A DNA stretch of 64,000 bases, from assembly GCA_900239685.1 (NCBI GenBank), contig OENT01000090.1:124001-188000 (forward strand). The letters are read 5' to 3'. This stretch comes from Rotaria macrura. Lineage: Eukaryota; Rotifera; Eurotatoria; Philodinida; Philodinidae. The position numbers and the translations under genes are program-made. Positions 14,001 through 27,500 of the stretch are shown here, one piece after another. Under the pieces are notes generated by a model, which was not told the origin of the DNA, ran no database searches, and saw only the letters and a list, made by a program, of their open reading frames with translations. Each line of letters starts with the position of its first letter. Positions within the stretch are counted from its first letter, which is position 1.

Positions 14001-15631
14001 TCTAGACTTTTCCACAGTTACTTTTTGTATCGAAGTTGAGCGATTATGTGTTGTATTAGAGAAATCAAAATATTTTACAAAATATGAAATTACGCCTCTA
14101 AACGTACTTTTACGTCCTTTTGGTTTTCAGTTCTTCGTGTGAATGAAATAATTTAGATCGGATGATATCTTTCTATCATGTTTCCTATGTATTTTCCCTC
14201 TATTGATAACTATATTTTAACTGACATCTTACGTGATACTATTTGAAGTTCATTTTCAATGACCTAATTCTATCGATTTATGTAAATGTATTCATGTCAT
14301 GATTGAGAATAATTCCTACTGATAGCCATAAATTGATCCTATGTATTAGGATCAATATTTGAAAGACGATAAACAGAAACTAGTGAAGAATCAAAGAGAC
14401 TTTACAAGATTCAAAGCTTGAAACCAAGTGTCTTGTTGAGAATAGTCGAACTCCATTTCAAAAATGATTTAACATACACTCGAGACACCAGCTAGACATT
14501 ATCGTCATAACAAAAATTGTATCTAGTCCACTGGATTTGTTTTAGCAACAGAATATTACTTTGATTTAATCGCTACCATCTCATTAGTGTCATTGTAACT
14601 GACGACATACTGCATCGAATAGCATATCCTTTTACAGTAATGGATAAAAATTCGTCGATAGCCATCATAATTCAACCAAGTAACTAATCGAAAGAACAAA
14701 ATTAATTCCAATTGATTAGTTTATTCGAGATGATTCTCTTTGTGATCTTTAGTTCAGATTCAAGAAACGCCATGTTTTCATCCATACTCTCACAGATACT
14801 TATCATTCATTGACAAACTTATGCGAAGGATTCTCCACAGTAGGACACATTCATTTTATGAAGATCTTTTGCGATATGAATATCGTCTTGTACTTAAAAA
14901 TGTTAGAAATAGTTTAATATTAAGCTATCATAGTGTTCCAAACTAATAGCAAAAGGTTAGTTCTTGTTGAATTTAAAAATGACATACTTAAATTGTCAAA
15001 AATACCGACCAGATATATTTATCTTGCTTTGAGACGAAAATCTGAATTCTTGAAATCGAAAAAAATGAAACAATCATAATAAATACAAATGAAGCCTGAT
15101 CGATTAATTCTGTTAGTACAAACAGAAAACGTATATAGCACGTAAAGGATTTATTTTGATAACAAAAATGAGTACACAAATAAAAGAATCAGAATGGGAA
15201 AGAAACTCTTTAATACTAACAACAAACATAACAAAGAACAAAGGAAAAGAGCCACGATCAACTCACAGTAACAAACTAACAGAAAGGAGAGAGATATTTT
15301 TAGACAAAATAAAATCTTTCCGTCAGACAAAAAACAAGAGAAGCGTCAGTACAATAGTCGTTATTGAATTAAACTTAATCAGAAATATCAAATCTGATTA
15401 AGAAAAATTTAATTAACTTTTAGGATTTCTATTTTCAATAAGTTAGAAAAAAGACAGAAAGAAAAAGCCAGTACAAACTGCTTGACTATTGAATGAATGT
15501 ATTCTGTGTGTCATTTCTTGTATGATTTATATGAACAAAAAGAGAAATGAAATTTATGATTCATAGTTTGGTTTTTAAAATGATCAGTCACTGACGATCA
15601 TTCTTATAATTTGCCATGGTGATTGACATCA
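11019..15631. other. intergenic, mostly featureless
   Basis: A 4.6-kb gene-free stretch. Its only notable feature is the inverted repeat at 13793-13892. The open frames at 13651-13914 (minus), 15156-15401 (plus) and others lack domains; the first runs through the palindrome. Confidence 0.55.
13793..13892. repeat. perfect 30-bp inverted repeat (long hairpin)
   Basis: The arm at 13793-13822 is the exact reverse complement of 13863-13892. Pairing continues inward with few mismatches (about 16 of the next 18 positions), leaving a loop near 11 nt. The whole 100 bp can fold into one long hairpin. A copy of AATGGCAAGAAT lies in the inner right arm and again just outside at about 13894-13904. Confidence 0.9.
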
Positions 15632-15926
15632 TCATTCATCAAAACTATTATTTGTTTGTGAATGAGATGCCTTTTCTTCACCTCTCTCATTGAATAGTTT
15701 CGTTTCAAACTCGTCGCTTATACCCCATGAATCAACTTTATTATTGACAAGTTCCCATGGTGGTCGATGAAGAGCATTTTTTGCACCTCCTGTATAAATC
15801 TGTAATGTATTACGAGATTTCTGCTAAACCTTTAACACGTCGTTTTATCATCCAATGCGAAACGTCAACATCTTGTTCAGTAGAAATATTCTCTAATGTT
15901 AGACATTTACCATCTGGAGTCAATCC
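15632..15926 (-). pseudogene. lamin-tail-domain exon relic (intermediate filament protein), broken
   Basis: The minus strand reads like the C-terminal lamin tail domain of invertebrate intermediate-filament proteins. It starts TPDGKCLTLENIS, continues VSHWMIKRRVKGLAEIS, then hits TAA. In another frame it resumes (NTLQIYTGGAKN, PPWELVNNKVDSWG, LFNERGEEKASHSQ) and ends at TGA 15632-15634. The gap from WMIKR to PPWEL is about 11 residues shorter than in lamins, so the break looks like a small out-of-frame deletion around 15810. A pyrimidine-rich tract ending GGAG just upstream resembles an acceptor. No rod-domain exons were found in the following 4 kb. A chance resemblance seems unlikely, but an assembly error is possible. 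Confidence 0.7.
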
Positions 15927-18900
15927 CTCCAAAATAGATAGAAGAGATTAGAGAGAAGTATTTTAACGCATAAATACAAGAAACTTAGCATTCATTAAAA
16001 GATTTCGTCATCACAGATACAATATAACAGTTTTTATATTACAATTCAAACTAAATAGAATTTCTCAAGACTATCTATACATGTCACTCGATGACCTGAC
16101 ATCTGCTTTTTTTCGACATAGACTCTATACTTATACTTTTACGTGTTTTAAAGTAACAATTCAGAAAATTTGCGAAATCATTCAAAGAGAATTTCAATGT
16201 ATAAAAATTTGATTGACGTATAGTCATGTTGTTCGAAATTTTCAATGAAATCATGTTACATCTGGTTAAATTTCAAATATAATCAATTTGTTATATGTGC
16301 CAAAGTAATTGTTGTGCATCTGAGCCAGAATACACATGATTCTCTGTTTTGAACAACTATAAATCGGATAATTCACTTTCATTCGTTTCTGACTATCATG
16401 TGTCAAGAGAACAAGTAATGAACTTTGTTAAATAGTCAAGCGAAAATTTTCAACGCAGGAGTGCTAGTTAAGATTGCTAAAAAAATATAACGATATCTCG
16501 TAACATCACCTTTTCTTCTGTAATCAAGATTATGATATTTGAACATTGACTGTTTTGAAAGTAGACTTTTTTCTATCCCGATGACAGGTTATATGCTGAA
16601 TCGAAAATTTTCTTAGGTTACACCCGCTTCAACCATTGCCCCGTCGATTATTTATCCTCCACTAAATATTTTTCTACTCCTCGTGGGCATTCACTTTTGT
16701 GTCACAGCATAAACATTTTAAAGTTTTTTGAAATAGTTTTCCAAGTCATCTGACGAATATTTTTAGGAATCCACATGATTTGCCACGGATAAGAGATCTT
16801 AAAATCTATCAGAAAACAACATAATCTTTCACAGGTACATGGAAGACATCGAAAACTTCAAGTATTTTCTCTCACCAATTTTTGTGAGCTCGAAGATAAT
16901 TACTCATCGCTTAGAAATATAATGAATGAATGTGATGCTTGTTTCGAATGATGAGCACGCTGATTGAACTCTTAACTTTTTCTCATCACTATTACAACAT
17001 TTTCGTGCGTTGTCTCATCTTTCGCATTCAGTTATCATCATGGCTTCGATTTCTACATGTTTTGTTTGTCAATAAATGACAAAAATAGTAAGCTGACAAA
17101 ATATTTCGATTAGACCATTATAACTTTTTGTGACATCGTAAAGCTCCACGCTCCAGTTCGTATTAGTTCTTTTTGAGTAATCGCAAGCTTTAGTCTTTAT
17201 TTTCACGTGTCCAAAGTAGAAACATATGTTAAATTGTCATTCTCATGTATGTATAAACATTTTCGTTTCTTTTCTCTGTAAGCCTGTGTTCGATGCTGTT
17301 TACAAAAGTTTCGGTATCCTCCTCCTCCTCAGATTCATATTTATGGTCATTTCAATCACTAAAAGCTGATAGATAGATTAGGAAAAAAAACATATCCGAC
17401 ATATTAAATTATATGTAAATAGAATCACTAAATTGTAATACATCAAAATATTCAACAGACGCAGTACAGATATTGAATAAAGCATGAGTACGATCAGTCA
17501 CTAAAATAAATTGACAACTTTATCACTATAAATCAATATGATAAGAAGTGTTGATTTAATACCTGCTTGCACAGTTCATTCATCCGCAGCGTCTTAATAA
17601 TTTCTGATAATTAACGAACTCCAAAATCAAAGAAATGATATGAAAATGTTCTCAATCAGATGAACAACTATCGCTGTTAATAAGAGATATTTTCGATTCA
17701 ATCGGTTTGCTTGATTTTTCTAAATGTCTGAGTCACAACCTATGCAGCACGGCAAAGCTTGATCTTCCATTTGCCAATATCTGGCGCTTCTTTTTACTTA
17801 AAATTCTTACCGAATAAGCAGTCTATGAAAAGGACTGCACAAACGAATAATAAAACACTCGAGAGGAGAAAAATGTGCAAGGAGGGATGAAAAAGAAGAA
17901 AAAATCTATATACCTTTTGAACGAATCTCATTTCAAGTAGAATACATAGGTCGATATTCGTTTTTGTATTGTATCATGATGATGAAAATCAAATAGTCAC
18001 GAGTTGTAAAACATTTCATAGATTCTTCTCGATGAATGACCATCAACAAAACTTGAAACATACTTTTAGAGAAAATTTTTTTTCATTATTCATACATGTT
18101 AATCTAATGAGTATTATTTGAATCATTGATAGACTCTTCTCGTTGATCAGTAAAATTTCGAAACTTTCATACAAGCAAGTATCATTTCTCTGAAATGATT
18201 GTTAAACAAATATGATTACTTTCTTCGAAACTAATAAAAAAAATGCTACCATGTATTTGCAATGAGTTGGACATAAAGGTAACAGCTGCCGTTAAACAGA
18301 TCGCCGTGCACTAATCATGAATCAAGTTTATCAAAATAGTTCGAATTTTGCGTCTTCTTCAAGCGAAAAGGAAGCAAAGGAATAAGTTCAATTGTTAACA
18401 GAGAGGAATGTATATTGATATCATATGAACTGTAATTCATTTTAATAAAATTCTGACATCATGGTATATTTTTCAAAAGTGAATATCATTTGAATTCACA
18501 TAGTGAATTCGTTCTATGTTGTCTTCGTTGACAATATTCGATGCTATTATCTTGACCCTGTTTGTATCTTTCGAGAATTTATAAGAAATATTTTACTGTT
18601 GACAATATGTAAACATTGAAAATGGAAGCACAGTAAGGCAAACGATGCTGAAAGCTTTTATCTAATAGCAAACACTTAAATGATTGATAGTCAAAGCAAG
18701 AAACTCACCTTATCCGGTAAAATACCTTTCCAGTATTCAGAAAAACAAGCGAGAACTTTCGATCATCATTAAAAGATTGGTTTTCAATTGAATTTCGTTG
18801 AATTATGGTACTGCCAAGAAAATACATTTCAAAGAATAGCCTTAATGTTGTAGAAAATAGTCACTACAGTAATTCATTTTTCTATGTGAAGTGTATGATA

Positions 18901-20148
18901 ATTTACTTGAAACCTGTAGAATAATTATGATATTTGAAAATAAACTGAACAATACTAGGCCTGTCTTTGTTTAGGAATATTGGCAAAATAAATTAAGCAA
19001 AAATAGGCACAAGAACTCATTCATTAAAATTTATTCAAAATCAATTAGTGAGAAACTGAATCAATAAAACTCATCGTACATGTTCGAAAATCAAGTAAAG
19101 TGAGCACGAAGCAATCTTAAATATGATTCACTAATAGAGAAAGAAAAATGTTTAACTTACACGGTAAAAGTCTCTCTGTTACATGACAGGTGAGTATTGT
19201 GTAAAATAATCCAGTAATTGTATAAAAGTCAACGTTTGAGAATAGCATCGAAGAGATTTTTCTTTGTAATACTAACTCAGTATTGATCATGAAACAAAAC
19301 TATTCGCATAAAATTTAACCGTTTAAAACTCTTAACATGCATTTGTGATGTCTTATGACATAGAGATAAAAGTCTTTAAACAAGTAACGTCTTCTAGCTG
19401 TAATACTACTATTGTATCATGACAATTTCATCTTTCTTTAACAGAAAACATCCTGAATAATACATTTAATATAAAGAAAAGTTAAATCACTCAACACGAT
19501 AATGAAAATTTTGCAATTTTTTTCTAAAATCTAGTGAGCTAAATTGAATGAAGTTTTAGAAAGTCCAACTGTTTTTCTAGAAAAATTTCCCGTATTATCC
19601 TGTGTTGGTTGCATTAACTTTATTATGTTTTAGAAATCTTACTTAATAATTAAACATGAATTGTATGCCAGATTTTAAAAACATATTCATTTTCCATATT
19701 CTTTTTAGAAAGACAGCCTTTAACTGATCTTTAAAAAATTCTTTACAGTATCAATTAAATATATGTTACATGTTTTCGCAATCATATATTTATTTCGTGT
19801 ATCTATACTAGTTTTTTGATATGTTGCTAATTTGAATTTAATTAGAAAAATTTAGGAGGGAGAAAATTGCTATTTTATATAATTAATATGAATGTTTTCT
19901 TATGTTCTAATTGTACTACGGTATGCAGGAAATACATTTATTTTAGATATGCTTTTTTATTGCACTCATTTTCCTATGCGACAAATGTAGTCTGGTTCTG
20001 ATCGTCAAATAGATCATATGAAAAAAGAAAATTTACTCTAGATTTATTTTTTTTCACATCGTACACACAATTAACTATTTTAAAAATCACAATCACTGAT
20101 ATTATCGTTTGTTTTTTTATTTTTAATATAAAAAGAAATGCTTGTCTT
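15927..20148. other. intergenic, nothing recognised
   Basis: A 4.2-kb AT-rich stretch without convincing coding signal on either strand. I looked specifically for coiled-coil exons that would belong to the lamin-tail relic and saw none. Confidence 0.5.
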
Positions 20149-21290
20149 TTATAACGATGAAGTTGGATGACTGTGTAATGAAAGAAGTCCTGTGTCAGCT
20201 ACTGACGTTCTAATCAATTGTTGAATTTGTTTGAAGTTTGGATGATTAGCGTCTTGTGTAAGCTGAAGAACTATTGATTCAAATGTTGTTAAGAAAGCAC
20301 CCGCTTGACGCATATGATCAAATGCATACATTCTAAATTGTCATCATGTTAAACTTATATCAAATAAAAGACATGTATACGAACCTATCAGTCAGTGATC
20401 GAGATGAGACTGCATCAACGACAACATATACACGATAACCTTGGGATATAAGATCAATAACTGTTTGTAACACACAAACATGAGCTTCGATTCCACAAAT
20501 AATAACCGTATTGAAATCTATGTAAACCAGTGTAGTTCAGCGTTAGTTCTGACAATGAAATATGTTGTGACTTCCCAGAGAATTATTCTGTCGAAGACAA
20601 CATTTTCTTTGAGAGTAAATATCATTATGAAAACAAGTTCTTTTGGTCGCACATAGACACTTCTATGAAGTTAAAAATTCAATTGCAGAGAGAATTGAGT
20701 CGATGAAAAAATAGGTGATTTAATTATCTAATTTAGGTCTTGATTATATACAGTTTATATTCTATGAAACTAATTGTGTTCAACTGTTTCTCTGTTAAGA
20801 CTTGAAAAATCTAGTTCATGTACAGTATCTTTAGAACAATAAAGTAAAGCCTCTCACTCATTTCAACATGCTTTCCTTTTGCTGGTAATATGATGTTATA
20901 CAGGGTAATATGTTTCTCAGTGACAAATGGCTATTTTTTATTGCATTTACCTTTGACTTGTTCTTTTGCGTAAGATAGAACTTCTGACGTACACATTGAA
21001 AAGAGAGTTTTTTCGAATGGCTTCGTATCGCCAATGTCCAATTCGGGTACTGTTCGACCAAGACCTGTTTAAGACACCGTAGTAATCGTCATGTAATCGA
21101 ATCAATTACCTTTAGGATATTGTTCCGTGATCACATATGGTACATCAAGAATTTTACAAGCGTGTAATAATTTATTTGATGTTTCGACAATTTGTTGAAA
21201 ATACTTAATGACTGATCGAAATTTTTCCTGTAGATCGCATACGAAAAGGATTGATGTTTGACGTGAAAGAGGTTTTATGTGCTGTGTCAT
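20149..21290 (-). CDS. ISOC2: isochorismatase domain-containing protein (ISOC1/2 type), 4 exons
   Basis: Exons: 21290-21110, 21064-20951, 20517-20385, 20332-20149; 612 nt, 203 residues, close to human ISOC2. The isochorismatase-like hydrolase fold is seen throughout. There is a strand with the catalytic-type Asp (ILFVCDLQEKFR) and the block YVITEQYPKGLGRTVPEL. The nucleophile region GIEAHVCVLQT carries Cys, and it is followed by VVVDAVSSRS and RQAGAFLTTFES. Animal ISOC proteins have no firmly assigned substrate. The first intron is only 45 bp and the second is 430 bp. TTTAGCAG lies 9 nt before the ATG and can serve as a splice acceptor. ISOC1 versus ISOC2 is not certain; the lack of an N-terminal extension favours ISOC2. 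Confidence 0.95.
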
Positions 21291-24200
21291 TTTGATTATC
21301 TGCTAAAGTTCGAAATATTTTGTCTGAAGATACATGAAACATATGGTTTTTACATAGGTGTTTGTTGGATTGGTCAAATTATCTACCATGATCGTTATTG
21401 ACAGTCCTCCTTCATTTTTTTGAATTTTATCAGATAAATTCTTTTTTCAATAAGATTAAATTATTGCTAGAATGGAAAAATATCTTTTTTTTATATTCTA
21501 AATTCGCTCGATATTTCTATCGCGTTCAAAAATTAGACAAAAAACAATGAAACATGACAAAATACAACCATATGATCGTTTATTGGCACTTCGCTCATGC
21601 ATAATTGAATTCAGATGAACAATAAATAAAGAAAAAGAATTATACAGATACAGGTAAGAATGAACCATATATGTAATATAACTGATCTAGTTAATGAAAT
21701 CATAATATTATGATCAAATGAAACTTAGAATATAGCAGTATATTTGAAATGGTCAATTTTTTCGACCACTTTGATCTCTACATTTGTTCTTCATTATCGT
21801 AACTAAAAAAATCGAATCTGAATAGAAAAGTCAAATACTCTGAGGGATTTGCATTAGATCAGTGCATTTACAAAGTTTTTAAAACAAAATTACAATGGTC
21901 GAGAAAGAAAATCTATCGACTTTTAGACTAGGGTAGATAGAGCTCTGTGTTAAATTTATCGAACGAATAATTCTCTACTAAACGATAGAGGTTTTAGTTT
22001 TATCTTTTAATAATAAAAAAACGTTGAAGTTATTCTTTCCTTTATATTGTATGAAAGCACTATTTGAGGGAGTTTCCGATTGATGTATTTATCTCTAGCA
22101 AAAACATTATAGGAAGTTGAGAGAGACGTTTCAAGTGTTATGAACTATTTACCTAACGTTTCTATTTAAATCAATCCTGAGATTCTTGTTTGTATTTATT
22201 CGAACCAGACAATCACGTTATATTGAATGCCAGTGTAGTATGTCACCATGAGGAAAATAGTATTGCTTTAATTTCTTAAATTAAAATTCGATACATAACG
22301 CAGATCACAGGCAAGCATTCACGTTCCCGAAAAGCAGATGTACTATTGAGCTTTTCATCTATAGTAATAATCATTCTACTGCAATCTGTGCATAAAGTGG
22401 AGCATGTGTGAACCAACTGAATGAGCTGTTGTCGATATCAGTGTGGAAAACATTTCCTTTCCATACTATTAACTAATATTTTAAAATACTCAAAAATTTC
22501 TTTGGTAAACGAAAAAACGTCTTAGATTTTCAGGAAATTAAAATTTCCCAAAAATAAGTTTACGAAAATTCAAATAGATCAATGTTTACGTAACATTCAT
22601 GATAGAAGCACCATCTTTTAACATAGTTCTATGTTACAATGTTCGTATTTACATGAAATCTATCTTAAACTAGAAGAAGTTCACAGCCAAAAACAAATCC
22701 ATGAGATTGATTCGCTCCATGATATTTTCTCGTTCTTGTTTTCACATGTGTTCGCTTTTATGATTCATATTTCTCAACAAAAGCAGGGATTTTCTCTTTG
22801 CCTAATACAGTTGCACTTGATAATTCACAAAAACATTACTCTACATACACGAGAGTGTTATCAGAGAGAATTCTATTGGATACTTGACTACCAATATTTG
22901 ATTTATCTATTGCTATATGCTAGTCAAACAAGTCATCTAAACAAAATAATGCATTCTCTTTTTAGTTGTTATCTGTTTTTGGCAAGAAAAACATGCATCG
23001 TCAATAACATTGTAGATATAACGTACGAGAAAATTAAGTCCATGGACCAATATCTGCATTATCGAGTTTTCTTCTTTCATGATTATTTATTCGTATCTAA
23101 TCGTAGGAAAAACAAACGCCCACAATCGTCAACGGCATTGAATGTCAACCATCGTATGTAGAGTTAAATAACAAGAGCGAGAATCTTGGGATATTTTGGA
23201 TCAAAATATAATATACATGCATCATTGAAATCATCTGTCTCATCCTTCACAGTCTAGGGATTAGTTCTTTCGAGTACGTTTTACTATTGTGAATTTCTGG
23301 CACGAGAAATAAAATGAATCGTCTCTAAAGTGTTCGTATTATATGAAAGAACTTTCGATTACATCTGTACTCGATTGAATTTCTTTTAACAGAGAAAAAG
23401 ATTTCTCCTTATCGTGTGTATTGCTTATTTAAATGTTATTACTTCTAGTTCATTCTTTATCTCATGTGTAAAGTTTTTCATTTTGATGAAGTTAAGAGAT
23501 TTGACTAAACTGCAGGAAGATCGTCTGAAATAATTTTCTTCCTTCTAACGAACAAATCAGTGGATTCTTCACCATTTAATTCTTTGAATTCTCTACATCA
23601 TTGACTATTCTCTTGGAGTTCAAGTATTCTCGTTTCTTCTTTCTCATTTCAAACATCTCATATATTATTTATTGTTTCACAGATGAAAGAGAAATTGTCT
23701 TTATTTTACACAGTATCTGTTTCTAGATCGTTAAATCTGATATATAAATATATATATATATATATACATAATGTTGTGTCTGTGTAAATAAAACATATTC
23801 CGATGCCATTGATATGTACTGCATGTAACTAAAGCTATATTTTCTTCACTTTAAAAATCTAGCGATCGATGGATTACTTATTTGTCAGTAATAATGAATT
23901 TATAATAAAAAAAAGAAAGCATTACACAAAGTGCATGCTCTGTAGTTGCATGTTCAGGATAAGAAGAAAAAAATGAGATTGCACAACTAAGTTGATGTTT
24001 TGTCTAAGTGAGTGAGTGGATGACATGGAAATGAAAGAAAGACAAAAAAAAATGGAGAAGAAAGAGCAGAAAAACGGTGGGGCGGTACACGCGTTGAAGG
24101 GCTAACACATGCAGATGCGATGACTCGTCGAACTGAGTCATGGACTAATATTTCTATTTTTTTTCTATCTTCTTCTGATGAATTTGTTTTCATTTGATTT

Positions 24201-24556
24201 TATAGTATTTCTATGTAGGTTCAGTTCAGTTTTAATTGACTTTTCTCCAGTTTTTCGGTGTTGTACTTAAATGATAAACTCTCACCACTATACCCATGCT
24301 AAATGTTCCGTAGTATTTTGCGGTCGCAATACTTAACACGAGGAGTTAGTCAGCTGACATGATTGAAACGTCATCATATAACTATGATTGATGGTAAGAA
24401 CGAAGAAGGAGAGAAAAAAGCGCGACCTTGTCTTTTTTGCTTCTTGCTACTATTGGCAAGCGGATAATAGAACGAGTGTGTAAATGTAAGAACAACAAGG
24501 ACAGGAGACATCGACAACACAAGACAAGCGTCTATAACTTTTTGTAGATTAATAAC
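21291..24556. other. intergenic between divergent ISOC and TBCEL genes
   Basis: A 3.3-kb region that must hold both promoters. It contains a TA-dinucleotide tract at about 23742-23766 and the unassigned frame 22631-23161. Just before TBCEL the sequence becomes GC-richer (24400-24540). Confidence 0.55.
22631..23161 (+). CDS. unassigned 176-aa open frame, doubtful
   Basis: This is a single open frame of 531 bp, long for sequence this AT-rich. The translation is rich in Ile, Leu, Phe, His and Tyr, with hydrophobic stretches near residues 30-48 and 85-97, and ends in a basic segment (NRRKNKRPQSS). There are no family motifs and no splice acceptor or clear polyadenylation signal placed to support it. 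It may be chance, or a lineage-specific membrane protein. Confidence 0.2.
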   Translation: MLQCSYLHEIYLKLEEVHSQKQIHEIDSLHDIFSFLFSHVFAFMIHISQQKQGFSLCLIQLHLIIHKNITLHTRECYQREFYWILDYQYLIYLLLYASQTSHLNKIMHSLFSCYLFLARKTCIVNNIVDITYEKIKSMDQYLHYRVFFFHDYLFVSNRRKNKRPQSSTALNVNHRM

Positions 24557-27500
24557 ATGGCTGCTACTGAAGTACTCGGTCGATCATTTTCGGATGCTCT
24601 TTATGAACGCTACTGTGATTTTGAAGCAACATTTGACGATCTAAAAAATGACTGCGATATCGTATTCTTTGTTGGTTCATCACCTAAACAAACAGGTAGA
24701 AAACATTTTAAAAAATTAATTTATAATTTCAATTCTATCGAATTCTCTCGATAAATATATTTCTGGTTCGATTTCGATTATTAGAGTCTGGTCTTATACT
24801 TAATGCATCGACTGTCGTTTTAACTGATCAACGTATATCTCACGTTGGCGATCCTCGTGCTATAGCAACATCATGTTCACAGGTCGAGCTCGTTGATATA
24901 TCGTCAAATGCGTTCTCAGATTGGCAGGAAGTATATTAATTTTGTTTGTTTGTTTGTGAATGATGAAAATTCATCGATATGTAGATTTCACTTCTTCTTT
25001 CATCACTACCACATGTAAAAACAATCAATTTAAGTTTCAATCCATTTCCCACAGATCTACACAAATTGCCGACCGAATTACAATGGCCCAATCTCAATAC
25101 TTTATGTCTCAATGGAAGCCATATCGGTTTTGAAATGATTGTTGAACTACTTAAAAAAACCCCGAGGTAAATTTGACATCGATATTGTTTTTTTTCTAGG
25201 TTTATTTACAGTATGAATCAACCCGTGAAAATAAAACTTAACATGTGCTTTTGTTTCGCGTTTCAAACAATGTAAAAGTTGGTTTCTAACATAACTATGA
25301 GTCAATGTATAAAGAAAAGTAATATGATTCAAGCTGAATCACAAGCGATTTCAATGTGTAGTAGAATAATGTATGAATCAAAAACTAATATTTAACAATA
25401 TGATGACTAAAACCAACATACTAGAGATGAGCTAATTCGTGACGATATATAATAATTAACGAAATAATTCAGTGTTATATCTCTATCAATATGTAATTCC
25501 CCCGTAGGAAATTCATTCTAAGATTTTTATTAAATTTTGATTGGTTATGTAACTAGTGAGCAAATCCGTCAAAATTAAAAGTTTTCTTGTTAGAGCTATC
25601 ACAACGAATGATTCGAATGGAAAAGCTCACTTTTTTTTCCAAAAACGTTTTGTTTTTCATAACGGACTTCTTTACGAGGAAATTTGAATGAAACAACATA
25701 TCCATTGCCACATGTCCTTCGGAAGAAAAACTTAAATCTATAGAGAAAAAACAAGTTTTGTTTTTCGCTTACATAGGGCCGTTTAACATTGATTGATACT
25801 AATTACCATGTTGTCCTTCGATTGAGACACACTATCGAAAGCATCCGATTGATCACACTGAATACAAATTCAACGAAGGATACATTACTATCGTAATAAT
25901 TACAGTTCCTAAATAGATATGAGCAGAATAGGGTAATGTCGGCACCGGTTTCTGTTCCGCCGAGACCGGAACCATCTTGCTCATACTAACTTAGGACATA
26001 TGAGTCATAACGATGTGACATTTAGAACCAGCTTTCCAATAACTCAAAATTTATTGTTTCTATGAAGAAAAAACTCTGCTCGCCTTCTACGAGTGTCTTT
26101 GTTCGATTGCCAATGTTTACAACAAAAACTAGATAGTCAAAAGGTTTCTAGATGAATTCTTTCCTAGATAAATCAAATATTACATGTAGCCAATGAACTG
26201 TTTCGTTTTGTTAAACTTGCTGTTTGGCTATGTGAGGTTTTATATTCGAATAACAAGTAATGTTTCCCAATTTGAAATTAAATATCTCATCCATGTTTCT
26301 CAATACTTGAACTTATAGTCTATGATTCAAATAGGCAAGATCATTGCCAACAGAAATATGATGGAAATAGACGATCATAATTAGATATGCAAAGATGAAA
26401 ACGATAGAGATGCATGTATTCTTGCTTATTTTAACGTCTAAAATTTAAGAGTTACCAAGAATAATCAACTACACATTAGTCGAATTTTGATCACATTGCT
26501 ACATCTCACATGCCGTGAATTTCTTAATAGAGACACAGTAGATGTACAGTATTTATGCAAAGAGAGAAACTCGATAGTCAAGTCATATGAAATTCTCGAA
26601 TTCATCAAAGTCTTTGATAAACTTAAGACAGAAGTAATTTTCTAATCTCAAAACATTTTATACATCAACTGCACAATCTTATGAACGATATGAAGATGAT
26701 TTGTGTGTTGCGACGATGCGTTACTGCATATTTTAAATTAATATCATATGAATTCTATGAATGCGTTTCAGGAGTCACAAAAAAAACGAGAATTTTATTT
26801 ATGCTGAAGTTACTATCTCGATTCTTTTGGATAGCAACCAAAGAAAGAAGCAGGAACCCTGTTCAACACTTATTTTATTTACTATAATTATAGTAAAATA
26901 TCAATATAGAGTGTTCATCGAATGTTGCCGATTAAATAGAAAATGAGATTTCGTTTTTCTTAAAACTTTCGTTCTAGCTTGGAAGAACTTCAAATATGTT
27001 CAAATAATTACTCAGAAATTTCATCTGATTATGGTTTTCAACATGAAAGTCTGAAACGTCTATATATATCAAACAATAATATCACTCATTGGCAAACAAT
27101 ATGTCATCTCGGTCGTTTATTCTCACGTCTAGAAACTTTAATTGCTAGTGATAATCCTCTGAAAAGTTTTCGTTCGGATGACGATGTTACTATATGTTTA
27201 CCACATTTACATACGCTTAGTGTTGACAAAGTTCAAGTGTCAGAATGGGAAGATATCGTTGCATTAACTAAATTACCTCGTCTAACTGCTTTACGTATTA
27301 ATTTAACACCACTTCTTAAGGTTGGTTTCGTTTAATTTATTTTTCATTATTTTTATTTTCATATGAATTCAAAAGTTCATTTCTTTTTCAGCCGTTTCAA
27401 AAAGATGAACGATTTTTTCTACTACTCGGTTACATGAAAAATATAACTAAACTAAACGGAAGTGTGATTACAGCAACAGAAAGAGAAACAAGCGAACGAA

